Under the pieces are notes generated by a model. The model saw only the letters and a list, made by a program, of their open reading frames with translations, had not been told where the DNA came from and ran no database searches. Source: Emcibacter sp. (GTDB lineage Bacteria > Pseudomonadota > Alphaproteobacteria > Sphingomonadales > Emcibacteraceae). Taken from it: a stretch of DNA of 64,000 nt. Where the stretch lies: assembly GCA_021647465.1 (NCBI GenBank), contig JAKIUQ010000001.1, forward strand, positions 186,001 to 250,000. Direction: 5' to 3'. Below, in pieces: positions 18,242-27,559 of the stretch (the stretch's first letter is position 1; every line of letters starts with the position of its first letter). A program made the translations under genes and the position numbers.

Positions 18242-18320
18242 AAGGCGTTATTCCTTTGATTAAAATTTTGTTTATATTAACCAACTTGGCGGACATATAA
18301 AAGCCAAAAGTTGCTGTTTA

Positions 18321-18357
18321 ACGCTAACTTGAATGTCATGGTAAATTCTGTTAGCGT
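18321..18357. repeat. Inverted repeat in the fhs/flippase divergent promoter region
   Basis: ACGCTAAC (18321-18328) and GTTAGCGT (18350-18357) are exact reverse complements separated by 21 bases, so their centres lie about 29 bases apart. They fall in the 184-base gap between divergent genes, where an operator for either gene could sit. There is no T-run. Confidence 0.4.
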
Positions 18358-18425
18358 GCAGTCTTATTTTTGCCAATATTTGAGGAATAAAATTTGCACT
18401 TCATTTGCCTGTCTGGTAATTTTAC

Positions 18426-19952
18426 ATGACCCCTTCAGAAGATAAAGATAAAAAAGATATTGTTAAAGGTGCGGGCGTAAATTTTTTTGGTTTCATCGTT
18501 CGCCTCAGCTCTCGTCTGCCGTTTATATTACTGGTCATTGCTCTTTTTGGTGCAGAGCTTTATGGCCGGTATATTTTTATTATCACCATCGTTGAATTGG
18601 GGGCGGCACTGGCGGTTTTTGGATTTAAACGTTCATTATTCAAATTCATTCAAGATAATAAAGTGAGCAAAGGTCATACATCAGAAGAAGTGATAACAGC
18701 CGCCCTGATATGCTCATTCACTGTCGGATTATTGATGATCGGCGTGATAATAATGTCAGCGCAGCAGCTTGCTCATTGGTTTGATTACCCGGAAATGGTG
18801 CCGGGTTTAAAAATGCTGGTTCCCATTATTCTGGTCATTTCCATGGTGGATATTATCCTTGCCGGCACGCGATTTTCACGCAATATGAAATATGAAATGA
18901 TGGCCAGAAGTTTCATAGAGCCTTATGTTTTACTTTTCGCCATGCTGCTGTTTTATTTTTTGGGGCTGGGAGAAGTCGGTCTTATTATGGCATATGGCAC
19001 CTCCATCGTTGCCGCGTTAATGATGGCTTTATGGGGCTGCGCGCAGCTATTCAGCCTTAAGAATTTTCTTGCCGCCCGGCCAAGCATCGCCTTGATGCGC
19101 GATATGGGCAGATTCTCTGCGCCCACGGCTTTTCATGATCTGGCCCTGTTGGTTTTTATGCGGATGGATATTTTTACCGTTAAGTTTTTCTTCGCCGAAG
19201 GGGTGCTGGGCATTTACAATGTTGCCCAGCAGATCACCACAAGCGTTGAGAAAATCTATCAAAGCTTTTATCCGATCCTTGCCCCGGTTATGTCCAAAAA
19301 TCTTGTGGAGAATGACTATGGCGTAGTTGAACGCCAAATGGTCATGGTGAGCCGATGGACATTAATGGTGCAATGCCTGCTTGTGGTGATTGCCGTATTT
19401 TACGGCGAAGCTTTAATGGGGTTGATTGCGGGCGAAGATACGGAAAAGGCCCTTCTGGTTTCAAGCGGAATCATTCTGATTTTTTTGATGATTGGGGAGA
19501 CTGTCAACGGCGGTTTTGGCATGACAGACATGCCTATTTTGTACCGCTACCCCATATTTAATCCTGTTATATCGGTCATTATGGTGCCGCTCTATGTGGT
19601 TTTGGCCGCCGTCTTTGTTACCGTTCTTGACCTTGGGGTTGAGGGCGTGGCCATGGCCTTATGCGCCATATATATTCTGATGAATCTGGTTCGGATCATT
19701 ACCGTTCGGCGGCTAATGGGGATTAATATGTTGCAGATGAGCTTGCTAAAAGTGGTTCTGGCGGCTGTGGGCAGTGGCCTGCTGTTTAAACTGATTTCCC
19801 ATTATTCCCCCATCGATATTCTGGGCGGAGGCGGCAGTGCCATTGGTGTTTTGCTCCTTATTCTTCTGTATATACTCTCTATCATTACTTTCTGCCTGAC
19901 CGCCGGTGACAAGGCAAAACTCATGACGAAATTCAGCCGTAAAGATAAATAG
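18426..19952 (+). CDS. Polysaccharide/lipid-linked oligosaccharide flippase (Wzx-like)
   Basis: A 508-residue integral membrane protein with about a dozen or more hydrophobic helices, resembling the MOP superfamily of polysaccharide exporters (Wzx/RfbX-like). It begins with a short charged cytoplasmic tail (SEDKDKKDIVKGAG), then GVNFFGFIVRLSSRLPFILLV, the usual opening of oligosaccharide flippases. A mid-protein segment MRDMGRFSAPTAFHDLALLVFMRMDIFTVKFF fits helix 7 of this fold. The cargo is unknown, since no glycosyltransferases lie near it. It could be a stand-alone member acting on O-antigen, exopolysaccharide or another lipid-linked substrate. It is single and divergent from fhs. Confidence 0.8.
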   Translation: MTPSEDKDKKDIVKGAGVNFFGFIVRLSSRLPFILLVIALFGAELYGRYIFIITIVELGAALAVFGFKRSLFKFIQDNKVSKGHTSEEVITAALICSFTVGLLMIGVIIMSAQQLAHWFDYPEMVPGLKMLVPIILVISMVDIILAGTRFSRNMKYEMMARSFIEPYVLLFAMLLFYFLGLGEVGLIMAYGTSIVAALMMALWGCAQLFSLKNFLAARPSIALMRDMGRFSAPTAFHDLALLVFMRMDIFTVKFFFAEGVLGIYNVAQQITTSVEKIYQSFYPILAPVMSKNLVENDYGVVERQMVMVSRWTLMVQCLLVVIAVFYGEALMGLIAGEDTEKALLVSSGIILIFLMIGETVNGGFGMTDMPILYRYPIFNPVISVIMVPLYVVLAAVFVTVLDLGVEGVAMALCAIYILMNLVRIITVRRLMGINMLQMSLLKVVLAAVGSGLLFKLISHYSPIDILGGGGSAIGVLLLILLYILSIITFCLTAGDKAKLMTKFSRKDK

Positions 19953-20004
19953 ACTGATATTGCCACAAGCGTATCATTAAGAAAAAACAGAGCAAGGATT
20001 TGAG

Positions 20005-20094
20005 TGGCGGAGAGGGAGGGATTCGAACCCTCGAAGGGCTTGCACCCTTGCCAGTTTTCAAGACTGGTGCATTCAACCGCTCTGCCACCTCTCC
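20005..20094 (-). tRNA. tRNA-Ser (anticodon TGA)
   Basis: A 90-base tRNA with encoded CCA (20005-20007). Acceptor arm GGAGAGG pairs with CCTCTCC, the anticodon stem CCAGT/ACTGG closes loop CTTGAAA, giving anticodon TGA, and a long variable arm follows as required for a class II tRNA. The T-arm contains GGTTCGAATCC. The flanking gaps (19953-20004 and 20095-20325) hold no other gene that I can see. Confidence 0.97.
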
Positions 20095-20325
20095 GTGTCA
20101 ATAAATTCAGGCTGAATATTATGTGAGAACAGGATTTAGCCGATCGCCATAGTGAGGTCAAGAACTGAATTGCCCGCATTGAATTTTTATCTTGGAATAA
20201 TCCAGAGAATGTATAAAATTCCCTCTTCTATAGTAAAATGCAAAAATGCCTTTATATTGTCATCATTTATCGACATTATAGGTGGTAATTAACAGCGGAA
20301 AATCAAAATTAATCGGGGATTTTTA

Positions 20326-21414
20326 ATGACAGGGGCTTTGAATAAAGTGGTGAACAGTAAAAAGGTTATTTCTATATTTTTTATCTCCTCTTTGCTCTTT
20401 GCAGGGGCTTTGATTCCTTTTGTTCCAGAAGCCAAAAGTGCAAAAATCGTTCCTGATAACCCGCTAAGTTTCGCAGATTGGCGCGCAGAGCTTAAAGTTG
20501 AAGCCATGGACAGCGGCATTTCCGCTGACACATTTGATAGGGCCTTTGCAGGGGTTGAACCCGATCCCAAGGTGATCAGGCTTGATCGTCACCAGCCGGA
20601 ATTTACCCAGACCTATGCCACATATATTTCCAAACGGGTCAGTAGCACGCGTATTGCAAAGGGCCGGGAGAAAATTTCGGAAAATACAGATATTCTAAAT
20701 GCTGTTTCTCGAAAAATTGGTGTTCAGCCGCGCTTCATAGCCGGAATTTGGGGTATGGAAACAAATTACGGCAGCTATACCGGGGGCTATAATGTTATCC
20801 GCTCGCTCGCCACATTGGCTTATGACATGCGCCGGAGCAGCTATTTCCGCACACAACTGATCAAGGCCTTGCAAATATTGGAAGAAGGTCATGTGATGCC
20901 GGCTAATTTTAAAGGCTCATGGGCCGGGGCCATGGGGCAGGGGCAATTCATGCAGTCCAGCTTCTTTGCCTATGCGTATGACTTTGACGGGGATGGCAAG
21001 AAGGATATATGGGATAATAAAGCAGATGTTTTTGCCTCAATCGGAAATTATCTGAAAGAACATGGCTGGCAGGCGAATCGCACATGGGGCCGGCAAGTGT
21101 CCTTGCCAAAAGATGTGGACAATCTATGGCAACAGGTCAAACAAACAGGAAAAGTTAAATATTGCCGACGCGCCCTGAAAGACCACAGCAAGCAACTGAC
21201 CATGGCGCAGTGGCAGGAATTAGGCGTCAGAACAATTTACGGCAGTGACCTGCCCCTTGTGGCCGACCTTGAATTTAAAGCATCCCTGGTTATGCCAGCG
21301 GGTAAGGATGGGCCGGCATTTTTAACCTATAAAAATTTCAGAGCCCTTTTAAGTTATAATTGTTCTAATTTCTATGCCCTTGGGGTTAGCCTGCTTTCGG
21401 ATGAATTAAAATGA
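20326..21414 (+). CDS. mltB: Lytic murein transglycosylase, MltB family
   Basis: A periplasmic enzyme that cleaves the glycan strands of peptidoglycan to leave 1,6-anhydro ends. The protein has 362 residues. A signal sequence is visible (VISIFFISSLLFAGALIPF, then a probable cleavage near EAKSA). The SLT domain has the catalytic glutamate E145 in IWGMETNYG, the GAMGQGQFMQSSF segment, and YDFDGDGKKDIWDN, which in MltB-type enzymes forms a calcium-binding loop. The C-terminal part has NFRALLSYN. There is no lipobox, so it is soluble, as in the alphaproteobacterial group. It overlaps rlpA by four bases and opens a long operon. Confidence 0.92.
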   Translation: MTGALNKVVNSKKVISIFFISSLLFAGALIPFVPEAKSAKIVPDNPLSFADWRAELKVEAMDSGISADTFDRAFAGVEPDPKVIRLDRHQPEFTQTYATYISKRVSSTRIAKGREKISENTDILNAVSRKIGVQPRFIAGIWGMETNYGSYTGGYNVIRSLATLAYDMRRSSYFRTQLIKALQILEEGHVMPANFKGSWAGAMGQGQFMQSSFFAYAYDFDGDGKKDIWDNKADVFASIGNYLKEHGWQANRTWGRQVSLPKDVDNLWQQVKQTGKVKYCRRALKDHSKQLTMAQWQELGVRTIYGSDLPLVADLEFKASLVMPAGKDGPAFLTYKNFRALLSYNCSNFYALGVSLLSDELK

Positions 21415-22217
21415 TATTTTTACGAAGAGCTGTCATTATCATTTTCTGTTTGTCTGTCGCAGGTTGCGGGGCGACAAAGGGCACCTATGAAGCTTCTGTC
21501 CCAAATCCGGTTCACAAAGTTGGCAATCCTTATAAAATTGCCGGAAAAACCTATCACCCGGCTATTGACCCACATTATGACAGGGTGGGGCTTGCCTCTT
21601 GGTATGGCAGCCAGTTTCATGGCCGCAAAACGGCCAATGGCGACGTTTTTAATATGAATGATTTAACCGCGGCCCATACGACGCTGCCCATGCCCAGTCA
21701 TGTGCGGGTCACCAATGTTGAAAATGGCCGCTGGCTTATTCTTATGGTAAATGACAGGGGCCCATTTGTTGGGGACCGGATCATTGATGTATCGCGGCGG
21801 GCCGCGCAATTACTGGGCTTTGAAAAAAAGGGCGTGACGAAAGTCAGAGTGCAGGCCGTGACTGGCCCGCGCGGCGAATTGCCAAAACAAATTATCGCCC
21901 GGGAAACAACCCCAAAACCACGCGTCATTACAGCGCCGGTTGTTCAGGTGGCCCAGAATGAAGCCATGACAACTGAAACTAAAGCCAAGAGGATATATAT
22001 TCAGATCGGGGCTTATGCAGATCAGAAGAACGCAAAAAAAGTAGTTAATGCTGTCCACCATATTAGCGATACAAAGATGGAAGAGGTCGATATAAATGGC
22101 CAGAATCTATATCGTGTCAGAGTTGGACCGCAACCAACTGTTGAATTAGCCGAAATTATACTTGGCAGAATATTATCGTTGGGCCACAATACGGCTCGTA
22201 TCATTATGGACTATTAA
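21411..22217 (+). CDS. rlpA: RlpA-like lipoprotein lytic transglycosylase with SPOR domain
   Basis: A septal-ring protein that in Pseudomonas cleaves denuded glycan strands. The protein has 268 residues. A lipoprotein signal ends in the lipobox SVAGC with C19 as the lipid-modified residue. The double-psi beta-barrel domain begins GLASWYG and contains FHGRKTANGDVF, TLPMPSHVRVTN and VNDRGPFVGDRIIDVS. A proline-rich linker leads to a C-terminal SPOR domain (IYIQIGAYADQKNAKKV...), which binds denuded peptidoglycan at the division site. The ATG overlaps the mltB stop by four bases, so the two wall enzymes are coupled. Confidence 0.94.
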   Translation: MIFLRRAVIIIFCLSVAGCGATKGTYEASVPNPVHKVGNPYKIAGKTYHPAIDPHYDRVGLASWYGSQFHGRKTANGDVFNMNDLTAAHTTLPMPSHVRVTNVENGRWLILMVNDRGPFVGDRIIDVSRRAAQLLGFEKKGVTKVRVQAVTGPRGELPKQIIARETTPKPRVITAPVVQVAQNEAMTTETKAKRIYIQIGAYADQKNAKKVVNAVHHISDTKMEEVDINGQNLYRVRVGPQPTVELAEIILGRILSLGHNTARIIMDY

Positions 22218-22242
22218 AAATATATTCAGGTCAGAAATTTAT

Positions 22243-23403
22243 ATGATGAAAAATAAAATACTAAAATCAGTATGTGGTCTGGCGATTTTCTGCTTGGGCT
22301 TTACTTATGCGCAGGCCTTTCAATTTAAAACGCCTGCCAAACATGCCATTATGGTAGAGGGCGCGACAGGGGCCGTTCTGTTTGAACATGAGGCAGACGT
22401 ACAAATGCCGCCGTCATCAATGAGCAAGTTAATGACCATTTACCTTACCTTTGAAAGATTACGGGACGGTAATATACTGCTGGATGATAAATTCGAAGTC
22501 AGTGAGACTGTTTGGCGAAAATGGCGGCTTCAAGGGTCAACCATGTTTCTTAAGGCCGGGCAAAAGGTTACAGTTCACGACTTGTTAATGGGCGTGGTGG
22601 TGCAATCCGGCAATGATGCCTGCGCTGTATTGGCAGAGGGGCTTGCCGGTTCCGAAGAGGCCTTCGTGCATTGGAGCAATGAAAAGGCCAAAGAGCTGGG
22701 CATGACTAATTCCCATTTTACCAATGTGAATGGCTGGCCCGATGAAGACCATTATATGTCTTCGCGGGATTTGGCAATATTGTCTCAAAAGCTGGTGACG
22801 GATTTTCCTGAATATTATCCAATGTTCAAGGAGAAAAAATTTACCTTTAACGATATATCGCAAACCAATCGTAACCCACTTTTATACAGCATGCCTGCTG
22901 CTGACGGCTTGAAAACCGGCCATACAGAGGCGGCGGGTTATGGGCTTGTCGCATCGGCTGTGGAAAAGGGCCGCCGGTTGATATTGGTGGTTAACGGGTT
23001 GAAAAGTAACCGCGCCCGCGCCCGCGAAGCCGAACGGCTATTGCGGCATGGGTTTCGTGATTTTAGTGTTTATCCATTGTTTAAAGCAGGCAATATTGTG
23101 GATTCTGCCAATGTTTGGCTAGGAGAAAATGGTAAAGTCCCCCTGATCATAGAAGATGATGTGGTGCTGTCAATCAGCCGTCAGGATCGGCGAAAGATGA
23201 AAGCTAAAATCATTTATACCGGCCCCATACCGGCCCCTATCGTCAAGGGCCAGCCTATTGCTATCCTTGAGATTTCAGCAAAAGATATGAAAACCGTTGA
23301 ATTTCCACTTGTCGCGGGTGCCGATATTTCAAAATTAGGCGGGGTAAGTCGACTGAAAGCGGCTTTTAACTATCTTTTAATGGGATCAGCAGGTCGTGAG
23401 TAG
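22243..23403 (+). CDS. D-alanyl-D-alanine carboxypeptidase (DacA/DacC type, PBP5 family)
   Basis: A serine peptidase that removes the terminal D-Ala from peptidoglycan stem peptides. The chosen ATG gives 386 residues and an N-terminal signal peptide (VCGLAIFCLGFTYAQAF). An ATG 27 codons upstream (22162) would lie inside rlpA and bury the signal. The penicillin-binding motifs are all present: SMSK with nucleophile S59, SGND, and KTGHT. A C-terminal beta-rich domain follows, then an amphipathic tail (LGGVSRLKAAFNYLLMG) that should anchor it to the membrane. It overlaps the tmk start by eight bases. Confidence 0.95.
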   Translation: MMKNKILKSVCGLAIFCLGFTYAQAFQFKTPAKHAIMVEGATGAVLFEHEADVQMPPSSMSKLMTIYLTFERLRDGNILLDDKFEVSETVWRKWRLQGSTMFLKAGQKVTVHDLLMGVVVQSGNDACAVLAEGLAGSEEAFVHWSNEKAKELGMTNSHFTNVNGWPDEDHYMSSRDLAILSQKLVTDFPEYYPMFKEKKFTFNDISQTNRNPLLYSMPAADGLKTGHTEAAGYGLVASAVEKGRRLILVVNGLKSNRARAREAERLLRHGFRDFSVYPLFKAGNIVDSANVWLGENGKVPLIIEDDVVLSISRQDRRKMKAKIIYTGPIPAPIVKGQPIAILEISAKDMKTVEFPLVAGADISKLGGVSRLKAAFNYLLMGSAGRE

Positions 23404-24109
23404 TGAAGGTGATAAATTAACTCATAAGTTACCGGTTGGAAAATTTATTTCTTTTGAGGGGGGGGAAGGGAGCGGAAAATCTACGCAGGTAAAAACATTG
23501 CAGGACAAGCTCAGGGCCAGGGGAATTGATGTTATCCTTACCCGTGAGCCGGGCGGGGCACCGGGGGCCGAAGAAATTCGCGCTCTTCTGCTGACCGGAG
23601 ATCCTGATAAATGGGTTCCCATGACGGAGGTTCTGTTATTTTATGCCGCGCGCGTCGACCATCTTCAACGAACAATATTGCCAGCCCTTAAGGCGGGCAA
23701 ATGGGTTATCACGGATCGTTACGCTGATTCAACTTTTGCCTATCAGGGCGCAGGCCATGGCATAGGCGCCTCAACCATTCAGGAAATACACCGGATTGCG
23801 ACGGATAATTTCTGGCCTGATATGACCATTCTTCTGGATGCTGATCCAAAAGAGGGATTATTGCGGGCAAATAACCGGGAAGCGGAAATATCTGAGAATT
23901 TGCGGGAAGATCGATTTGAAAAAATGGCGGACAGTTATCATCAACGTTTACGGCACGCTTTCCTTGAAATTGCGGCGCAAAATCCGGATCGGTTTCATGT
24001 TATACCAGCGGCTGGTTCAATTGATGTCGTTGCGGATCATATCTGGCGGCAGGTTACGGCGACTTATGGCACAATAATAGACCGATTTCAGGAAACAAAT
24101 GCGGGATAG
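23396..24109 (+). CDS. tmk: Thymidylate kinase
   Basis: This enzyme phosphorylates dTMP to dTDP. The protein has 237 residues. The P-loop is FEGGEGSGKSTQ, the DRx motif is DRYADSTFAYQG, and the lid region contains REDRFEKM. The start is GTG at 23396, inside the end of the carboxypeptidase gene. The N-terminal extension of about 17 residues before the first strand is slightly longer than usual; there is no better start codon before the P-loop. It overlaps holB by 11 bases. The tmk-holB-metG-tatD order is widely conserved in proteobacteria. Confidence 0.96.
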   Translation: MSSEGDKLTHKLPVGKFISFEGGEGSGKSTQVKTLQDKLRARGIDVILTREPGGAPGAEEIRALLLTGDPDKWVPMTEVLLFYAARVDHLQRTILPALKAGKWVITDRYADSTFAYQGAGHGIGASTIQEIHRIATDNFWPDMTILLDADPKEGLLRANNREAEISENLREDRFEKMADSYHQRLRHAFLEIAAQNPDRFHVIPAAGSIDVVADHIWRQVTATYGTIIDRFQETNAG

Positions 24110-25202
24110 CGAAGAAAATACCGATAAGGCGCGCGGGTTCGACTTATATGGTCATGAAGCGGCAGAGAAAATGTTCCTGGATGCCTATAATTCTGATCGG
24201 CTGCATCATGCGTGGCTGATCACCGGCCCGCGCGGTATTGGCAAGGCCTCTCTGGCCTATAAAATGGCGCGTTTTCTGCTTAGTAACCCGCCCGAAGATA
24301 ACGGCCTGTTTGGGGATATTTTAGCGGCAGCGCCCCCTGAGACATTGATGACAGATGAACTTTCGCCGGTTAATAAAATCGTTACAGCGGGCAGTCACGG
24401 CGATATCATTGTCATAGAACGTCAGTTAAATGAAAAAACCGGAAAAATGAAAGCGGAAATTGTTGTTGATGATGTGCGCAAATTGCAGAATTTTTTCAAC
24501 AAAACCTCGACCGAAGGGGGCTGGCGAATTGCCATTATTGACAGCGCCGATGAAATGAACCGCAATGCGGCGAATGCGGTGCTGAAAGCATTGGAAGAGC
24601 CCCCGAAGAACGCGTTACTTATCTTGCTTGCTCATGCGCCGGGAAAACTTTTGCCCACGATCACGTCGCGCTGCCGGCAATTACGGTTAAATCCACTGCC
24701 CTTTGAGACTGTTTGCGCAATCCTGAGCCGGCATTATCTTGATATTGGTCCTGATGAAATCGCAGGCTACGGCGTGTTAAGTGACGGCAGTCCGGGATAC
24801 GCCATTAACCTTGTGGAACATCAGGGGCTTGAATTATATATTCAACTGCTGGAAATTCTGGCCTCCTTGCCAGCTCTGGACGTTCCAATGGCTCATAAAC
24901 TGGCCGGCAGCCTTAGCCTTAAGGCGGCAGAGCCGAAATATATCCTGTTTGGGGAATTGCTCACGGCCTTTATCAATCGCATGATCCGTCATGTCTGTGC
25001 CGTGCAGGCCGGCGAAATAAGTCCGGTAAAACCCGTGCTTACAGGGGAACTTGACCTTATGCTGCAATTAGGGCAAAGAATTCCCCTTGATCACTGGGCC
25101 AAGCTGTGGGAAAAGGTAACCCACAAAATGGCTCAGGTTAATTTAGATCGCAAGCAGGTGATCCTCAATGTCTTGACCCTGTTAAGTCAAAATTTAAAGT
25201 AA
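24099..25202 (+). CDS. holB: DNA polymerase III subunit delta'
   Basis: A clamp-loader subunit of 367 residues, AAA+ fold. The N-terminal GHEAAEKMFLDAYNSDRLHHAWLITGPRGIGKASLAYKMA gives the usual opening with a P-loop-like GPRGIGKAS. The sensor region has IIDSADEMNRNAANAVLKALEEPPKNALLILLAH, followed by the SRC motif ITSRCRQLRLNPL. The family's zinc-module cysteines are not obvious, as is common in alphaproteobacterial delta'. It lies between tmk and metG with an 11-base overlap upstream. Confidence 0.94.
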   Translation: MRDSEENTDKARGFDLYGHEAAEKMFLDAYNSDRLHHAWLITGPRGIGKASLAYKMARFLLSNPPEDNGLFGDILAAAPPETLMTDELSPVNKIVTAGSHGDIIVIERQLNEKTGKMKAEIVVDDVRKLQNFFNKTSTEGGWRIAIIDSADEMNRNAANAVLKALEEPPKNALLILLAHAPGKLLPTITSRCRQLRLNPLPFETVCAILSRHYLDIGPDEIAGYGVLSDGSPGYAINLVEHQGLELYIQLLEILASLPALDVPMAHKLAGSLSLKAAEPKYILFGELLTAFINRMIRHVCAVQAGEISPVKPVLTGELDLMLQLGQRIPLDHWAKLWEKVTHKMAQVNLDRKQVILNVLTLLSQNLK

Positions 25203-25229
25203 GAAAATATAACCTAGGGTATTTCAGAC

Positions 25230-26783
25230 ATGACGGCAAAACCAGCCTTTTACATCACAACGCCAATTTATTATGTCAATGACATTCCCCATATCGGCCA
25301 TGCTTATACCACACTTGCCTGTGATGTTTTGGCGCGTTTCAAGCGGATGGATGGCTATGATGTCATGTTTCTAACCGGTACGGACGAGCATGGGCAGAAA
25401 GTTGAAAAATCAGCCGCCGCCAAAGGAAAAGACCCGCTTGCCTTTTGTGATGAGGTATCGATGCGTTTTCGTGATCTTGCCGCATTCATGAATTTCTCCA
25501 ATGATGACTTTATCCGTACCACGGAAAAGCGTCATAAAATAGCCTGTCAGGCTTTATGGAAAAAGCTTGAGGGAAGCGGTAATATCTATCTTGATAAATA
25601 TGCTGGCTGGTATTCGGTGCGCGATGAGGCCTATTATGCCGAGGGCGAGCTGATTGAGGGCAAGGGTGATGAAAAACTGGCCCCCACAGGCGCGCCCGTC
25701 GAATGGGTAGAGGAAGAAAGCTATTTCTTCAAGCTGTCGGCATGGGAAGAGGCGCTTCTGAAATATTATGAGGACTTGCCGGAAACCGTGCTGCCAAAAA
25801 GCCGTAAAAATGAAGTTAAAAGCTTTGTAGAAGGCGGTTTGCGGGATTTATCCGTATCCAGAACCAGTTTTTCATGGGGCGTTCCTGTTCCCGGAAATGA
25901 CAAGCATATCATGTATGTCTGGATTGATGCGCTGACCAATTATTTAACGGCGGCGGGCTATCCCAATGTGGATCATGAAAAATTCCAGAAATTCTGGCCC
26001 GCTGATGTCCATATGGTTGGTAAGGATATTCTGCGCTTTCATGCGGTTTACTGGCCCGCATTTCTCATGGCCGCAGGGATTGAACCGCCGAAACGGATTT
26101 ATGCCCATGGCTGGTGGACCAATGAAGGGCAGAAAATTTCCAAATCAACGGGAAATGTCATTGACCCGTTTGATATTGTCGAAGAATTTGGTCTTGATCA
26201 GGTGCGGTATTTCCTCATGCGGGAAGTCCCCTTTGGCAATGACGGTGATTTTTCACGCACCGCGATGATCAATCGCATTAATTCGGACCTTGCCAATGAT
26301 CTTGGGAATCTGGCCCAGCGGTCGCTCAGTATGATTTTCAAAAACTGCAACGGCCAAATTCCGCAAGTTGGCGATTTTACAACAGACGACAAGAAAATTC
26401 TGGGTGCCGTCGATGTTTTGCTGCCCCAAATTCGTGATCTGATGGATCGTCAAAGCATCAACAAGGCTTTGGAGATCATATGGAAAGTTGTTTCCGACTG
26501 TAACGTCTATTTCGCAGGGCAGGCACCGTGGGCTTTGAAAACCACTGACCCGGATCGTATGGGAACTGTATTATATGTTACCGCCGAAGTCGTGCGCCAG
26601 ATTGGCATATTGATCGGCTTTATCATGCCGGATTCATCATCAAAATTACTTGACCAGATTAATGTTTCTGCTGATAAACGCAAGTTTGCGGAACTGGGCG
26701 CGGCGGGGCGTTTGGTGCCGGGAACACGGCTTGATAAACCAGAAGGCGTCTTTCCTCGATATATAGAGAGAAGCGCAAAATGA
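25230..26783 (+). CDS. metG: Methionyl-tRNA synthetase
   Basis: A class I synthetase of 517 residues, the short form without the C-terminal tRNA-binding EMAP-like domain, as usual in alphaproteobacteria. HIGH motif HIGHAY is near residue 22, and the KMSKS loop is KISKSTGN near residue 304. The insert between them has lost zinc-knuckle cysteine pairs, in line with the single-knuckle or zinc-free subclass. The Met-binding and anticodon helices follow. It overlaps tatD by four bases (ATGA). Confidence 0.97.
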   Translation: MTAKPAFYITTPIYYVNDIPHIGHAYTTLACDVLARFKRMDGYDVMFLTGTDEHGQKVEKSAAAKGKDPLAFCDEVSMRFRDLAAFMNFSNDDFIRTTEKRHKIACQALWKKLEGSGNIYLDKYAGWYSVRDEAYYAEGELIEGKGDEKLAPTGAPVEWVEEESYFFKLSAWEEALLKYYEDLPETVLPKSRKNEVKSFVEGGLRDLSVSRTSFSWGVPVPGNDKHIMYVWIDALTNYLTAAGYPNVDHEKFQKFWPADVHMVGKDILRFHAVYWPAFLMAAGIEPPKRIYAHGWWTNEGQKISKSTGNVIDPFDIVEEFGLDQVRYFLMREVPFGNDGDFSRTAMINRINSDLANDLGNLAQRSLSMIFKNCNGQIPQVGDFTTDDKKILGAVDVLLPQIRDLMDRQSINKALEIIWKVVSDCNVYFAGQAPWALKTTDPDRMGTVLYVTAEVVRQIGILIGFIMPDSSSKLLDQINVSADKRKFAELGAAGRLVPGTRLDKPEGVFPRYIERSAK

Positions 26784-27559
26784 TCGTTGATAGCCATTGC
26801 CACTTAAATTACGGCATGATGATGGAAGATATGCCCGGCGTTATGGCCCGCGCCAAAAATGCGGGTGTCGGGGTCATGCTGGCCATTAATGCCCGCCTGA
26901 GCGAATATGATGATGTATTGGCCCTGGCAGAAGAATATGATCATGTTTATGCCACCGTCGGCAGCCATCCCCATGAGGCCGAGAAGGAGCCCGGCATACA
27001 GGCCGTACAATTGATCGAAAAATCCCACCATAAAAAAGTCATCGGAATCGGCGAAAGCGGCCTTGATTTTTATTATGAATATGCCCCGCGTGATCTGCAG
27101 GAAGCAAATTTTCGGGCGCATATCGAGGCATCCCGCGTAACCGGATTGCCGCTTATTGTTCATGCCCGGGATGCCGATGATCATTGCATGGCCATCATGC
27201 GTGATGAGATGGAGAAGGGGGCTTATCCCGCCGTTATTCACTGTTTTACCGCCTCTCGCAGCTTTGCCGAGGCCAGCCTTGAATTGGGATTTTATATCTC
27301 GATTTCCGGCATTGTGACTTTTAACAGCGCCAAAGAGCTTCAGGAAGTTACCAAGATCATTCCGCAGGACAGATTGTTGATTGAAACCGATGCGCCTTAT
27401 CTGGCGCCCGTGCCAAAGCGCGGGAAACCAAATGAGCCATCTTACGTTAAATTCACGGCTGAATTTTTATCCAGGCATCTGGATATTCCCTATGAAGAAT
27501 TAGCCAAGGCAACCACAGATAATTTTTATCGGCTTTTCACCAAGGCAGTTCGGCAATGA
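26780..27559 (+). CDS. TatD family metal-dependent DNase
   Basis: A TIM-barrel metal-dependent hydrolase of the TatD/YcfH type with 3'-5' nuclease activity in studied members. The 259-residue protein begins MIVDSHCHLNY (HxH metal pair), and has SHPHEAEKE, GESGLDFYYEY, VHARDADDH, IHCFT and the final ETDAPYLAPVPKRGKPNEP motif. It is coupled to metG and to the next hydrolase by four-base overlaps. The conserved metG-tatD-MBL order suggests a shared housekeeping role that is still unclear. Confidence 0.95.
   Translation: MIVDSHCHLNYGMMMEDMPGVMARAKNAGVGVMLAINARLSEYDDVLALAEEYDHVYATVGSHPHEAEKEPGIQAVQLIEKSHHKKVIGIGESGLDFYYEYAPRDLQEANFRAHIEASRVTGLPLIVHARDADDHCMAIMRDEMEKGAYPAVIHCFTASRSFAEASLELGFYISISGIVTFNSAKELQEVTKIIPQDRLLIETDAPYLAPVPKRGKPNEPSYVKFTAEFLSRHLDIPYEELAKATTDNFYRLFTKAVRQ

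Noticed and set aside
19802..20179. Minus-strand open frame of 125 residues across tRNA-Ser
   Set aside because: It reads through the tRNA and the antisense of the flippase gene, with no protein-like pattern.
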